From positions 2,691,724 through 2,755,723 of the forward strand of contig JAJEKV010000012.1 of assembly GCA_021234155.1 (NCBI GenBank): a stretch of DNA of 64,000 bases, written 5' to 3'. Positions 21,051 through 31,240 of this stretch are shown one piece after another. Within the stretch, counting starts at the first letter, position 1, and each line of letters begins with the position of its first letter. This stretch comes from Isoetes taiwanensis. Taxonomy: Eukaryota > Streptophyta > Lycopodiopsida > Isoetales > Isoetaceae. The notes under the pieces are model-generated. The model worked only from the letters and a program-made list of their open reading frames with translations, did no database searches and was not told the origin of the DNA. A program made the position numbers and the translations under genes.

Positions 21051-21639
21051 TGTTCGTCATCATATCATGATTACATTCTACATCACATTATACATACCAA
21101 TCCACTAAGCTCAATATACTAGGAGCTGCTTTGCATGTGATTATATAGTACATATGGCTAGTTTAAGGTCTCTACCACAACACCAGTTGGTCGTATTTGA
21201 ACCCATGACCTCGAGGCAATGGATTTTTAAGGTCCCCAATACTGGACCAATGTTGGCCATGTTTGAACCCGTGACCTCGGGTGTGGCCAGGTGTTAATGG
21301 AAGCGAAGCCTACTCTTATCAATACTAAGGGAAGTAAGAAACAAATATGTCTGCCCAATGAAATACCCCAGCGACTCATTGTTTTACACCCTGAGCAAAG
21401 CCAATATGAGAGGACTGGAGCACATGTTACTAGGGAACAAGAGGAAAAGGACAAATCTAATGATGAAGAAGATGATGAAGTTCCATTAGCCATCATTGAC
21501 AAAAATTTGAATGCTAATAAAATTGATCCTCGTAGTTGATAGTGGAGGTGAAAGATCAGTAGTTCAATCTACTGATTTGCTAAAGAACCTGGCATCCTCT
21601 CACTCTAGAGGAATTCAGATTGGAAAAGGTGCATATGTT

Positions 21640-22330
21640 AAAGAGAGATGGTGCATATGTTAAAAAAAGGATTTCAACTAGTTTCTCCAAGCCATAAGGC
21701 AACAAACAACACCATTAATCTGTGCAAATGAAGAAAATGCTTAAGAGCTCAAAATCAAGGCAACAAGATCTACTATAATTCAAGAAAATGTGCCCTTTAT
21801 TAATAAAGGATTTCAACTAGGTTCTCCAAGCCATAAGGCAACAAACAGCACCAATAATCTGGTGCAAATGAAGAAAATGCTTAAGAGCTCAAGAGCTCAA
21901 AATCAAGGCAACAAGATATCTACTATAATTCAATAAATGTGCCCTTTATTAATAAAGGATTTCAACTAGTTTCTCCAAGCCATAAGGCAACAAACAGCAC
22001 CAATAATCTGGTGCAAATGAAGAAAATGCTTAAGAGCTCAAAATCAAAGCAACAATATCTACTATAATTCAAGCAAATGTGCCCTTTATTACTGATACAA
22101 GTAGAACAAAACCAGCATAAGGAGCTCACACTCTGGGGTTCAAAATCAAGGCAACAATATCTAGTATAACTCAAGAAAATGTGCCCTTTATTACTGATAC
22201 AAGTAGAACAAAACCCTCATAAGGAGCTCACTCACATTCTGAAGTGAGCCCTAACAAAAGAGCACAACTACATATATACTATTAGAAAGCTCATGTTCTT
22301 GAGCCCCTATTAATAGAGCACATAAGCTAA
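21640..22330 (-). repeat. Triplicated globulin 3'-flank unit
   Basis: A unit of about 145 bases beginning GGATTTCAACTAG occurs at about 21666, 21808 and 21957, followed by the 107-base tandem unit (22038 and 22143) and the 3' flank of the main globulin copy. No coding capacity is seen. Confidence 0.75.
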
Positions 22331-22337
22331 ACCCTCT

Positions 22338-24627
22338 CTACATCACATCACGCTGTTGGCGTTCCCTCTGCTGCCTCTGATCTGCAGCAGGGAATATCAC
22401 AGCCTCATCCTTCTCTCGCTGGCTAAGCAATTTCTCAACATTGTCCCTGCTTAAGCCTAATGCACTAGACACTATCGCCCTCGGTAGGCGGTTTAATAGC
22501 CCATTCTCTCCAGCAAAATAGGAATTGCGTGGCCTGAAATTGATCAGCAACAATTTAATTTAAAGGTTACAAAAAGAACCAGATATGCACTAAAAAAAAT
22601 GGCACACACTGTTCAAGCATGATTCTTTAACTTTAACAATAAAAATCCATGAACAGAAGTGTAAGTGATAGTATACCTATGAGTATTTATGGCTGCAAAA
22701 GTTTCATATCCTTGATCTCCAGCTATTTCAACATGTGGGTAACCTTTTGGAATAAAAACAAGTTGGCCCTCTTCGATTCTCTGACTCACAACTCTGTTGC
22801 CATTGTTGGACACGATTTCAAGCTCAGCATTACCTTTCACAACATAGATGACCTTATCCCCATTGTGAATGTAGTTAGGTGCATACATTGCTCCCTGTTC
22901 AACCACAGCAATGGCATACATGAGGGACAAGCGTTGCCATATCATAGTAACTATATGAATGCAGTCCTGAACTTGCAGATAAAAAAGCTGAAACCCCAAG
23001 ACTACATTAGGGAGTACATACATTGCCATATCATAACAACTATATGAATGCAGTCCTGAACCTGCAGATTAAAGCTGAAACCGCAAAAGTACACTAGGGA
23101 GTGTTATGACACGAGAAACTCACAAGCTCAGTCTAACTCTACAGACCTTTAGAAAACTAACTTGGCATGCTCAAATGAACTGAAAAGGAATACTCACTTT
23201 CTCCAGCCTCAAATACCGTGCTGACATGTCCAGATCTGCCAAAGCAAGCGCTTTCCGACTGTTGAGCTCCCGAAGCTCTCCAGCTTGCCTTACTGCAACG
23301 TCTGGGAAATCGCGAGCAAGCTCATGAACCAAATCCGATGCTCCCATATTGAGCACGGATCTTTCTTCACGCTCCAGGGACTCCCTAGACACCTTGATGA
23401 TTCCTCTTTGTTTCTCTGTTCTGTCTAACAACCGCCTTACAGTCTCTTCAGACACATTCCATGCATGAGAAAGTACACGAGGGCTGAAACCAGCTCTGCC
23501 ACTCAACGGTTGGAATTGCTGCACATGAAACGTCTGCTTAATGATATTTGTGCATAATTATGCCATCATATGGTGCACAAGGCATGCTATTTTTGCAAAT
23601 GATATGATATAAGATATGATGAAGATGATGCATATGTTAAAACCGCTGCAAATGAATGATGAATCCTAAATACTAAAACTTCACTCACTCACTAACAGCT
23701 GAGATAAACCTACCCTAAAACGGTCAGTGTCTCTGCCAGAATGCGCGATGCCAACAAGGCGTGCAGCTTGCTCTGCATTATTGTAAAACCAATAAGCTAC
23801 ACCTCTGGGAACAGCTACTACAGTGCCCTTGTTGATCTTGAACTGATTCCTCTGACCGAATGAGAGCTTCATTTTCAGCGACTAGACCAAAGATCCCTGA
23901 GCCTGCAACCATAGAAACAACGTTTTAGGTACGAAAATTGCTGCAGGTTAAATCAGACTCCATAGAAACAATGTTTAGGGTTGGAGCCACAACAACAAGA
24001 AAATTGGTGCAGATTAAATCAGAAGAGAGTAACATAGTTGTTATAAGACGAAACAAAAACAAAACAGCACTAAATAATGCAGACAAGTTGAATGAACAAT
24101 GCAATGCTGGCAGGTCAAATCAGATAGAACCACATTGGAAGCATCCCACAAGATATATGATGAGCAGAGCAACATTATGCTACTAACTTATTCTTGAAAG
24201 ATGGAGAAAAAAGACTAGTTAGGATCGAAAAAAAAGCAGGGCAAATGTACCTTCCACCAGATCGAGTTTGATGAAAGCAGAAACTTAAACAATCAAATCA
24301 AGCAGAGCAATCCATAGGTATACCTTCTACACGATAGCTATGATGGCATCATGATTGGAGTAAACAGGAAGAACCAATCCGCTGGACTTAACAGTGATTC
24401 TGGCAGCCTCGAATCGAGCACGACGAAGGGGCAGGGAATTGGGAGGCCCATGTTTCAACCTTGCCGGCATCAGATTCAAACTCAGAACTGGGCTCACGGG
24501 GTTTGAGCCATTCCTTGCTTTCCTCCTCTTCAGGGCGCTCTTCACGACCACGCTCATCTTCAGAGCGTCGAGCATCCGCAGCACAAAGCAGGGGCCAGAA
24601 CGAGAAAAACCACAAAGACCTAGCCAT
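22338..24627 (-). pseudogene. 11S globulin (legumin-type storage protein), nearly full-length, frameshifted
   Basis: Two-cupin storage globulin that would enter the secretory pathway and form hexamers in storage vacuoles. Exon 1 (24627-24324) starts with a signal peptide, MARSLWFFSFWPLLCAADA, then an acidic-basic linker and the first cupin strand (ITVKSSGLVLPVYSNHDAI). Exon 2 (23902-23714) has INKGTVVAVPRGVAYWFYNN. Exon 3 (23533-23198) has [19 protein letters not shown]. Exon 4 (about 22954-22677) has the second cupin with NNGNRVVSQRI and VFIPKGYPHVEIAGDQGY. Exon 5 (22533-22338) has PRNSYFAGENGLLNRLPRA and the stop TAG. All four introns have GT-AG ends. Exons 3-5 are open. Frame breaks lie in exon 1 near 24432 (+1 or -2) and 24333 (-1) and in exon 2 near 23871. 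They may be decay or assembly indels. No Asn-Gly processing site is seen. Confidence 0.85.
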
Positions 24628-24683
24628 TGCTATAGCTGTTTACAACACAAGAAAACTGATGGGTCTGCTATGCACCACACACG

Positions 24684-24750
24684 TCCTTTATACTCTCTCC
24701 ATGCATGCAAAATGGTGGTATAGTCTTTCAAATTATGGTGCCCACGTAGC
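24684..24750 (-). promoter_or_regulatory. Seed-type promoter of the globulin: TATA box, RY element, ACGT boxes
   Basis: On the minus strand upstream of the ATG at 24627 lie a TATA box (TATAAA, 24687-24692), the palindromic RY element CATGCATG (24700-24707) and an ACGTGGG core at about 24742-24748; ACGTGT lies at about 24680-24685, between TATA and the ATG. RY elements are bound by B3 factors (ABI3, FUS3, LEC2) and ACGT cores by bZIP factors. This pair is the known signature of storage-protein promoters. The TATA to ATG distance of about 60 bases is plausible. Confidence 0.65.
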
Positions 24751-24892
24751 ATTCTTCACCACCTTATCCTCTCCTTCACCATCAAGCGGAATAATATCCA
24801 TTTCACATATCCAGTATACCATCCATAGCTCTGCATTTTCGCCTCATAGGGCAACACATAATGAGTAATGAACTTCCTGTTCACTGGGCTAG

Positions 24893-25545
24893 TGACAACG
24901 AATAACTATTGAGATATGTGTGTATATGATCAACCTATCATGGGACGTCTTGAGTTCGAGTCTTTCCATGGTAGTTCTAAGGAGTTCTAAGGCCCTTAGA
25001 AACATTTTAATTGCACATTTTAAAACCTAAAAAGCAAGATTTGACTCATATTTATAATGTACAAGCAATGACTCTTGTCTTGGTGACTTGGATTTTAAAT
25101 AAAAGCTGAGTTATGATCAAATTGAAGACGCTTATACCCCGCTTTCACAATTGCCAAATTCTTAATGTAGTGGATTTGGAAAAGTAACTCCAAATGGAAG
25201 GGAAAGGCCCTTAAATGATGTGTGGAGATAGCATAAACGAGGCATAGAAATAGGTAAAACATTTAGCCGTAACATATGTTCAAGAGCGGCATCACGAACT
25301 TGTTGAGGAAGCAAGCATCAAGATATTGGTTCAAGCCATGCACCTGATTATGCCCAGCATTCCATTTGCCCACCATTGAGCTCCCTTTCCCGATCCAAAG
25401 AAGCCTTGGCCCGACGGTATAAGCCGTGTTAGGAGACGAGCATTGTCCATACTAATTAGAGGATGTGGGCCATCAAGGGGCCTCGAGGAGGCAAGGGAAC
25501 CTCGCCTCCCCGCAATTTGATTTGATATGGAACCGTGGACTCTAC
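24893..25545 (+). repeat. Long repeat, inverted copy at 62395-63075
   Basis: From CGAATAACTATTGAGATATG at the left edge, the sequence matches the reverse complement of 63075 down to 62395 through most of its length, with frequent substitutions and indels. In the right copy it directly follows the 3' part of Copia pol, so it may be the LTR of that Copia family. Exact TG..CA ends were not found. Confidence 0.65.
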
Positions 25546-26250
25546 CATCACCCGCAAAGTCATTCCGGTAGCAAGGGACACCATCGCTCAGGGGACTTCT
25601 ACCCGCGTGTAAGAAGGACAAGCTCCACTAAGACCCTTAATAGGAGGGGACTGATGGGCCCAATCATGCAACTCGTTCTATGACTATTATTACGCATTGC
25701 ATATAGTAGGGATGAGGAGGCTTCCAACCAAATCACCTACCACTTCATTATAGGCGGCGGTGTTGTTCGAACCTTGTCGGCGGCTACTTTTGCACGCCTC
25801 GGTACAATTGGATTATGAACATCACGAGCCTTATGGCGGATGCTCAACCGGTGGTTTGATTCTTAGTGCAAGGAAAACAATCTTTGGCTCCTTGAGTCAC
25901 CGAGCTTGCTCTCGCCCTGGCCGGTCGGACAAGATCTTTGTACTTTCCTTAAGGCTAAGAAAGCCAAATACATATCGGGGCATCAAAGGAAAATGTTCTA
26001 CCTCTTTGGACCATCATCCCAAGATCTTACGGCGAAGGGTGCTTTCAGAAACCAGAAACGAGAAAAATCTGAAGCTGGGCACAATACTGCGGGAGGGTGG
26101 TCAAAATCGGGGCTTACAACATTTGCCAATGGGAAGCGTCAAACCTGGATGGTATGCAGGCGAGAGTTGCTCAAAAAGGGACATGGCCATCCATAGTACC
26201 CGGTCCTAATGGCCTTGTTCATTCAAAGCGTTCTGAGGAAGGTCCTCCCC
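25546..26250. other. Decayed sequence between repeat arm and Copia pol
   Basis: Contains open frames (25760-26209, 149 codons) without recognisable domains and composition unlike a conserved protein. If the flanking pieces belong to one Copia element, gag and the pol 5' part are deleted or unreadable here. Confidence 0.35.
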
Positions 26251-27600
26251 CCCGCCTCAAAACCAACCCAAAGTGATCCACTAGCTTCACATACTTGTTT
26301 GTCGTTTTAATTATGCAGAACAACATAATGATTGCTAAAGGTACAAGAACTTTGAAAAAAGCATTTTGAATAGAAGATTCCCAAATAGCGACCTTGGTGA
26401 ATTAAAGAGATTCTTAGAAATTGAAGCGTATGGGGATAGGAACAAGCAAGTATTGGAATTGAGTCAAAGAATACATATTGAAAATATGCTAGAAAAATTT
26501 GGCATGAGGATTGCAATGATCACGACACCTGATGATACGGGGCATAAGATATCGGAAGCAGCGGTGTCCTCAAGCGGAAGGAAAAATGAGACAAAGCGGA
26601 AAAAAAAACACCTTATAGATCACTTATTGGATGCTTGTCTTTATGTTGCTCCTTTGCACGAGACGACATGGCGCTTTTGCGGTAAACTTACTTTCGATAG
26701 ATATAATCATAACCCGGAAGGATACATTATTGGGCCGGCAACAAAGCATTATTGAGATACTTAGAAAGGTACATTGGATTTTGGAATTATGTAGAAGTTG
26801 ATTGATTTGAGTTCTGAGGGCTTATTGTGATGCCCATTGGGGAGGGTTTGGATCAAAAGAAAATCTACTTTAGGATATTTGATAATGCTAGGTGGACTTC
26901 ATAGCTTGGGAAATGTAAAAACAAACTAGCATCATTATCAAGTCTGCGGCGAAGAGTATACTCTTCGGCTTCTTTGGCCGACAGGAAATTGTTGAGGAAG
27001 GGAGATTAATGAATGAGTTGGGATACGACCAAGTGAATTCTATTGCTATGCTACGTGATAATACAAAATATATAGCAATGTCTAAGAAAATCCAGTTCAA
27101 CATGAAAGGTCTAAGCATATAGAATTGGAGATACATTTCATAAAGGGCGTGGTAAACAAAAATCTGATATAGATGCAATATGTCAACGGATGAATAGAGA
27201 AGCGGAACATCTTGACAAAAAGCCAGATTACATAGGTTCAAAAAGCTAAAGGGAATTAATAGTCTTTTGCAAATTGGATATTACATGAAAAGGGGGAATG
27301 AAGAAGTTGTTCATGTAATATTGATGAAAAACTCTTTGTGATTATGATCAATTATGTAATATAGACTTTGGAGAAAGAGCTTGAAAATAAAAAATCCTAA
27401 TTGCAAAGAAATTGAATGGCGAGAAGGTTGATCTTGATAGTTAAAATGAGATGTTGAAGATAATAAGTTTGGAGGTTACCTAATATAGGATATATCATTT
27501 TAGAAGATATTTTTGAGGACGAATAAGGTTAAAGCCAAATTTGAAGTTGAAAATATCAAAAATTTGTTCTTGGCGCTAACATCGAGATCGGTCCGAACAC
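26250..27600 (+). pseudogene. Copia RT-RNase H, decayed (left copy)
   Basis: The plus strand reads DLGELKRFLEIEAYGDR, LSQRIHIENMLEKFGM and, after breaks, KGTLDFGI, NPVQHERSKHIELEIHFIK and NILTK, the C-terminal part of Copia polyprotein (RT thumb and RNase H, ending in the tRNA-guided ILTK tail). Many stops and frameshifts. The reverse complement of 63105-63950 is a second copy of the same family. Confidence 0.8.
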
Positions 27601-28620
27601 ATGTAAGCGGATTGAGGAGTAAATTAAAACAAGAGTATTCTTGAATGTTTTTTATCTATGAATTATGCTTATGAGGGCTTCCCTTGGTCGATGCAGAGCG
27701 GCCAGGTACATCGCATAAATTAACGATAATAGTCTTGAATATTCAATAAAGACCCATATGAAACGATATATGCCTTTATAGCGGATGTGTAATGTAGAAA
27801 CCATTATTGAATGGTTATTTTGCTCATATAATAGTATGAGTGTTCAATAGCTTGAAACATAAACTATATATTTTGTGAAATAGTCGGACTTTATTGAAAT
27901 ATCACAAGACAACTCTACTTATCATCCATGTCAGCACGCCACATGGTTGGGGTGCTTCCATGTGAGGTGCCCAATGCAGATTGAAATGACCTTATACTGG
28001 GGTTGGCTAAGTTATATGAATAACTTAGCCATGCTCACCACCTACTGTAGTTGCAAGGCTGCACTAAAGCGTGACTTATCGATTGACGTGGCCCGAGGAA
28101 ATATGTACAACATTTATAGCATATATTGACCGGCATCACATGATGAGTCACAAATCCATCAAACAATAAATATTGTTAGAAGTCTTGCGTAATAATAACA
28201 AATCAAACTGTGCATAAGAACACAAGAGAAAAGACTAGGTTTAAGTTGAAGCGGGCACTTCATGCCGGAAGTAAAACTAAACAGAAACTCAGTGAAGTAA
28301 AGGGTGAAAACTTGCGACAAAATGATATGGGAGGACTAGAACAAAACGACTAATCTAACAGATAGTATGGTTATTTGAAAGACACCACAGAAGAGGTTGT
28401 TAACAACTCAAGTAAAAGAAACATGGATGCTGAGAGGGAAGGAGATAGTCATTCGGGATCTGACTTATGAACTTACATAAAATATTACAAAGGAAGAGCC
28501 TCAAGTTGCAAAATCGGTCTTGAGAATGTAAAAGCCCCAGGAGGCAGAATAAATGAAGGTTTAAAAGCAATGGTGCACAAGGGGATTTTCTAATGACCGA
28601 GAAGAAAGAAACACAATAGA
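27600..28620. other. No gene recognised
   Basis: AT-rich, with only short frames. 28375-28430 (GGTTATTTGAAAGACACC and following) recurs in similar form at 32580-32640, so at least part is a dispersed repeat. Confidence 0.4.
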
Positions 28621-29320
28621 AAATATCTTTCCTATTATTAAGTTGACAAGTATCTTATACTCTTACTAATGATGCATTTATCTGAGATGCAATCTCAAAT
28701 AAGCAACACACTTTCACTGTTAACTAAGTATGCAAATAGCCCTTTAAAACCCTCTTTCCTTTGGTTGATTCAGCCCATCAACAAGTGGAGCCTCCCCTTG
28801 GTTATTTCCTTTATTGATGATTATGTTTTCTATTTTTCTAAGCCTTTCCTTATTTTTCTTATCCATGACTTGCTACATCTACGCCAACATCAAGACCAAA
28901 CTCTTTCCAGCATTGCGTATGTGGACTCAATTATCGGTGGTGCTTGTCTAAAATGATCATGAATACCCATAGTACATATAATCGAAGGCAGTAGTGGTAC
29001 AAACGAAAATGTTGAGGCATATTACGATATGAGATGTGCGCTCGTCTGATGTAGTTTATAGATCTTAAAAAGCTACTTGTGCGAGGATGATTCCTTACGC
29101 TTGCTCTAACCAGCGTCTGGGCTGCTTGATTATTTCCTTTATTGATAAGTTATATTTTCTATTTTCTAAGCCTCCTTTCTCTGACCTCATCTCACCCAGC
29201 ATCAAGATCTCACATGCAGTACCATATTAGGACTCCAAGATGCTCAGACCTTTTTGCCCAATCTAAAATAGTCATGAATACCACCCACATAGTACATGTA
29301 AATCTTGAAGGCAGAAAGTG
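28620..29320 (+). repeat. Dispersed and tandem repeat segment
   Basis: 28620-28755 is a direct repeat of 62220-62365 (shared TGAGATGCAATCTCAAATAA). 28775-29010 is repeated imperfectly at 29125-29320 (shared TTATTTCCTTTATTGAT and CATGAATACC), a tandem duplication with a period of about 345 bases. Confidence 0.6.
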
Positions 29321-29447
29321 AGTGGGCCTGAGCCGAGAAAGTATTTCAGACATTCTCAGGTGTGCTAAATCTGAGTAGTTTTTAACAAGATCTTAAGAGG
29401 CCCTTCTTGGGGCTGAGTTCAGGTTCAGTTAATCTTGCCCCTAAGCC

Positions 29448-31240
29448 AACTCCCCAAAGGTAGATACGTTGATGACAAGGTTTGAGACACTTTGACCAAA
29501 TGAACATTGTGGTACTAGGCCTATACCAGCTCATACACATCGGATTGTGCTGGGCAAGGCAGCCACTTTGCTTGTGGGCGGGATCGTCACCACCAGGAAT
29601 TTCGGATCCACAAGGAGGGACGGCTCTAGGAATCGTTGAGGACTAGCAGCTCACCAAACCTGGCGCTGTTGTGTCACATGTGACTTTTGGGCATCCTAGA
29701 GCCAGAGGGCTTTACAGTAACTACTAAGCCATACAGTAATCTGCAAATCCTTTTACTGGTCTGCAATGATCTATAAATCCTTTTACTGAGGAGGCATTCT
29801 AGACTAGTTTCTTTACAAACTATTAGTTTCATCCCTTCCCCACCCGATGAAAATACAAAGTGAGACATGTATAGGCCTTTAAGTTCTGCCATGTTGGGAA
29901 TCATCATCACGCCTACCCACAGGGCATTTGGTCTAGTGGTAACACACTAATTTCCTTAGCAATGTGGTCTCGGTTGGGGCCGCCCACAAAATCCTTACTC
30001 GGTCTTGTTGGGGTCCAGAATCGGCGGGGCCTTGATGTAAGGTGGTTGGGAGGCGGGGGCCGGCCAGGCTGTCAGTCTCAGGCACAACCAAAGCAATGTA
30101 GTGTGGTGTGTGGTCACATGTCCGAGTTGCCAAGCAATGTAGTCATGCGTTTAACCAAAGCAATGCTGCAAATGTGTGGTGTGTGGTCACATGTCAGTTG
30201 ATGCCGCCTAGTGGCGGACGCGAAAACTACTATCTTATCTATCTAATCAACTCCCAAAGATAAATGCATTGATAAGGTTTGAATCCATGACCAAATGAAC
30301 ACTTATTTTGCATTACTAGGTTTATACTAACTCTGCTACCACACATCCGTTAGGCAAAACTTCTTGGCTAAGACAAGATTTTATAAAGGGTGGATACAAT
30401 CCCACCCCGAGGAAGTTTTCAGATCCCCAGGGGCAACTCTCTAGGGAACTCTAGGGCATCAAAACCCAACGCCACTAGCCTAGTGCCACGTATGACTTTT
30501 GGGCATCCTAGACCAGAGGGCTTTTATAGTAACTAGTAACCAGCCACAAAGAATCAGAAACCAATCCTTATCGGGTCTAGACTAGTTTTACAAAACTAGC
30601 TAGTTTTTGTCCCAATCGCTAACGAAAACAAGTGGAGACACATAGGCCTTTAAGTTCAGCTAGATCATCATCATATACCCCTAGGCAACCAACTCCCAAA
30701 GATAAGATACATTGACAAACCCATGACAAAATGAACACTTATTTTGGCATTACTAAACCTATACTAACTCAATAAGCCACATCCGTTGGACAAAACTTGA
30801 CCATACATACGATTTCTAGCAGGATACAACCCCACCTTGAGGAAGTTTCGCATCCTAGGAGCAAATTTTAGCATTGCTGAACCCAACGTCATTTAGTGCC
30901 GCCGCTAAGTACACTTTTGGGACATCCGACCGTGAGGGTTTTCTGCTGCAACGAACCAGCTACGTAATCTCTGAACCAACTTTGATCGGGTCTGTGAATT
31001 TCCAGCTTTTACAACTAGCTAGGTTTTTGTCCCATCGCCAACGAAAGTTTCAAAGTGGAGTATATGTATAGCCTTATGTTCGCCACATTGGGGATCATCA
31101 TCATATACCCACACCGTTGAGCAAAACTTTGGCGTATATATGCACTTTGTAGGCGGTCTAATCCCACCTTGAGGAAGTTTTCAGATCTGGGCAACTCTAG
31201 GGGCATCGTTGAACCAAGCGTCACGATGGATATGTGATTT
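29448..31240 (+). repeat. Tandem array of about 440-bp units (3.3 copies)
   Basis: Units begin AACTCCC.AAAG at 29448, 30249 and 30691, with a partial fourth from 31111. Landmarks shared by all full units are ACCAAATGAACA or a close form, CTTTTGGGCATCC, GGCCTTTAAGTTC and ATCATCATCA near the end. Units have diverged strongly. A tRNA-Pro-like element sits between units 1 and 2. A phrase like GGTTTGAATCCATGACC near each unit start resembles a tRNA B box. Confidence 0.75.
29922..30248 (+). mobile_element. tRNA-Pro-derived SINE-like insertion
   Basis: The 20-base start GGGCATTTGGTCTAGTGGTA equals the 5' end of plant tRNA-Pro, including the A box. The T arm is degenerate (GGTCTCGGTTGGGGCC) and no acceptor stem closes, so it is not a tRNA gene. 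The body contains a duplicated phrase of about 60 bases (CAAAGCAATG...GGTCACATGTC) and the element ends near TTATCTATCTAAT, where the second 440-bp unit begins. Confidence 0.6.

Larger units (their letters stand above)
17155..21640 (-). repeat. Tandem chimeric modules of about 1.95 kb
   Basis: 18300-20246 and 20247-21640 are direct repeats; both begin TCATATCCTTGATCTCC. 17155-18300 repeats the second half of the module, and a more diverged copy covers 14210-16020. On the minus strand each module carries exon 3 start, Copia-like piece, SINE-like unit, glycyl-tRNA synthetase exons, part of globulin exon 4 and globulin 3' flank. All copies have the same orientation. The last two are nearly identical, so the newest duplication is recent. 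Confidence 0.8.

Noticed and set aside
22338-24627. Germin-like protein as the identity of the cupin gene
   Set aside because: Two cupin domains, the NNGNRV phrase and the C-terminal PRNSYFAGENGLLNRLP helix region fit 11S globulins, not single-cupin germins.
29922-29995. tRNA-Pro gene
   Set aside because: The 5' 20 bases match, but the anticodon arm, T arm and acceptor stem do not fold into a tRNA.
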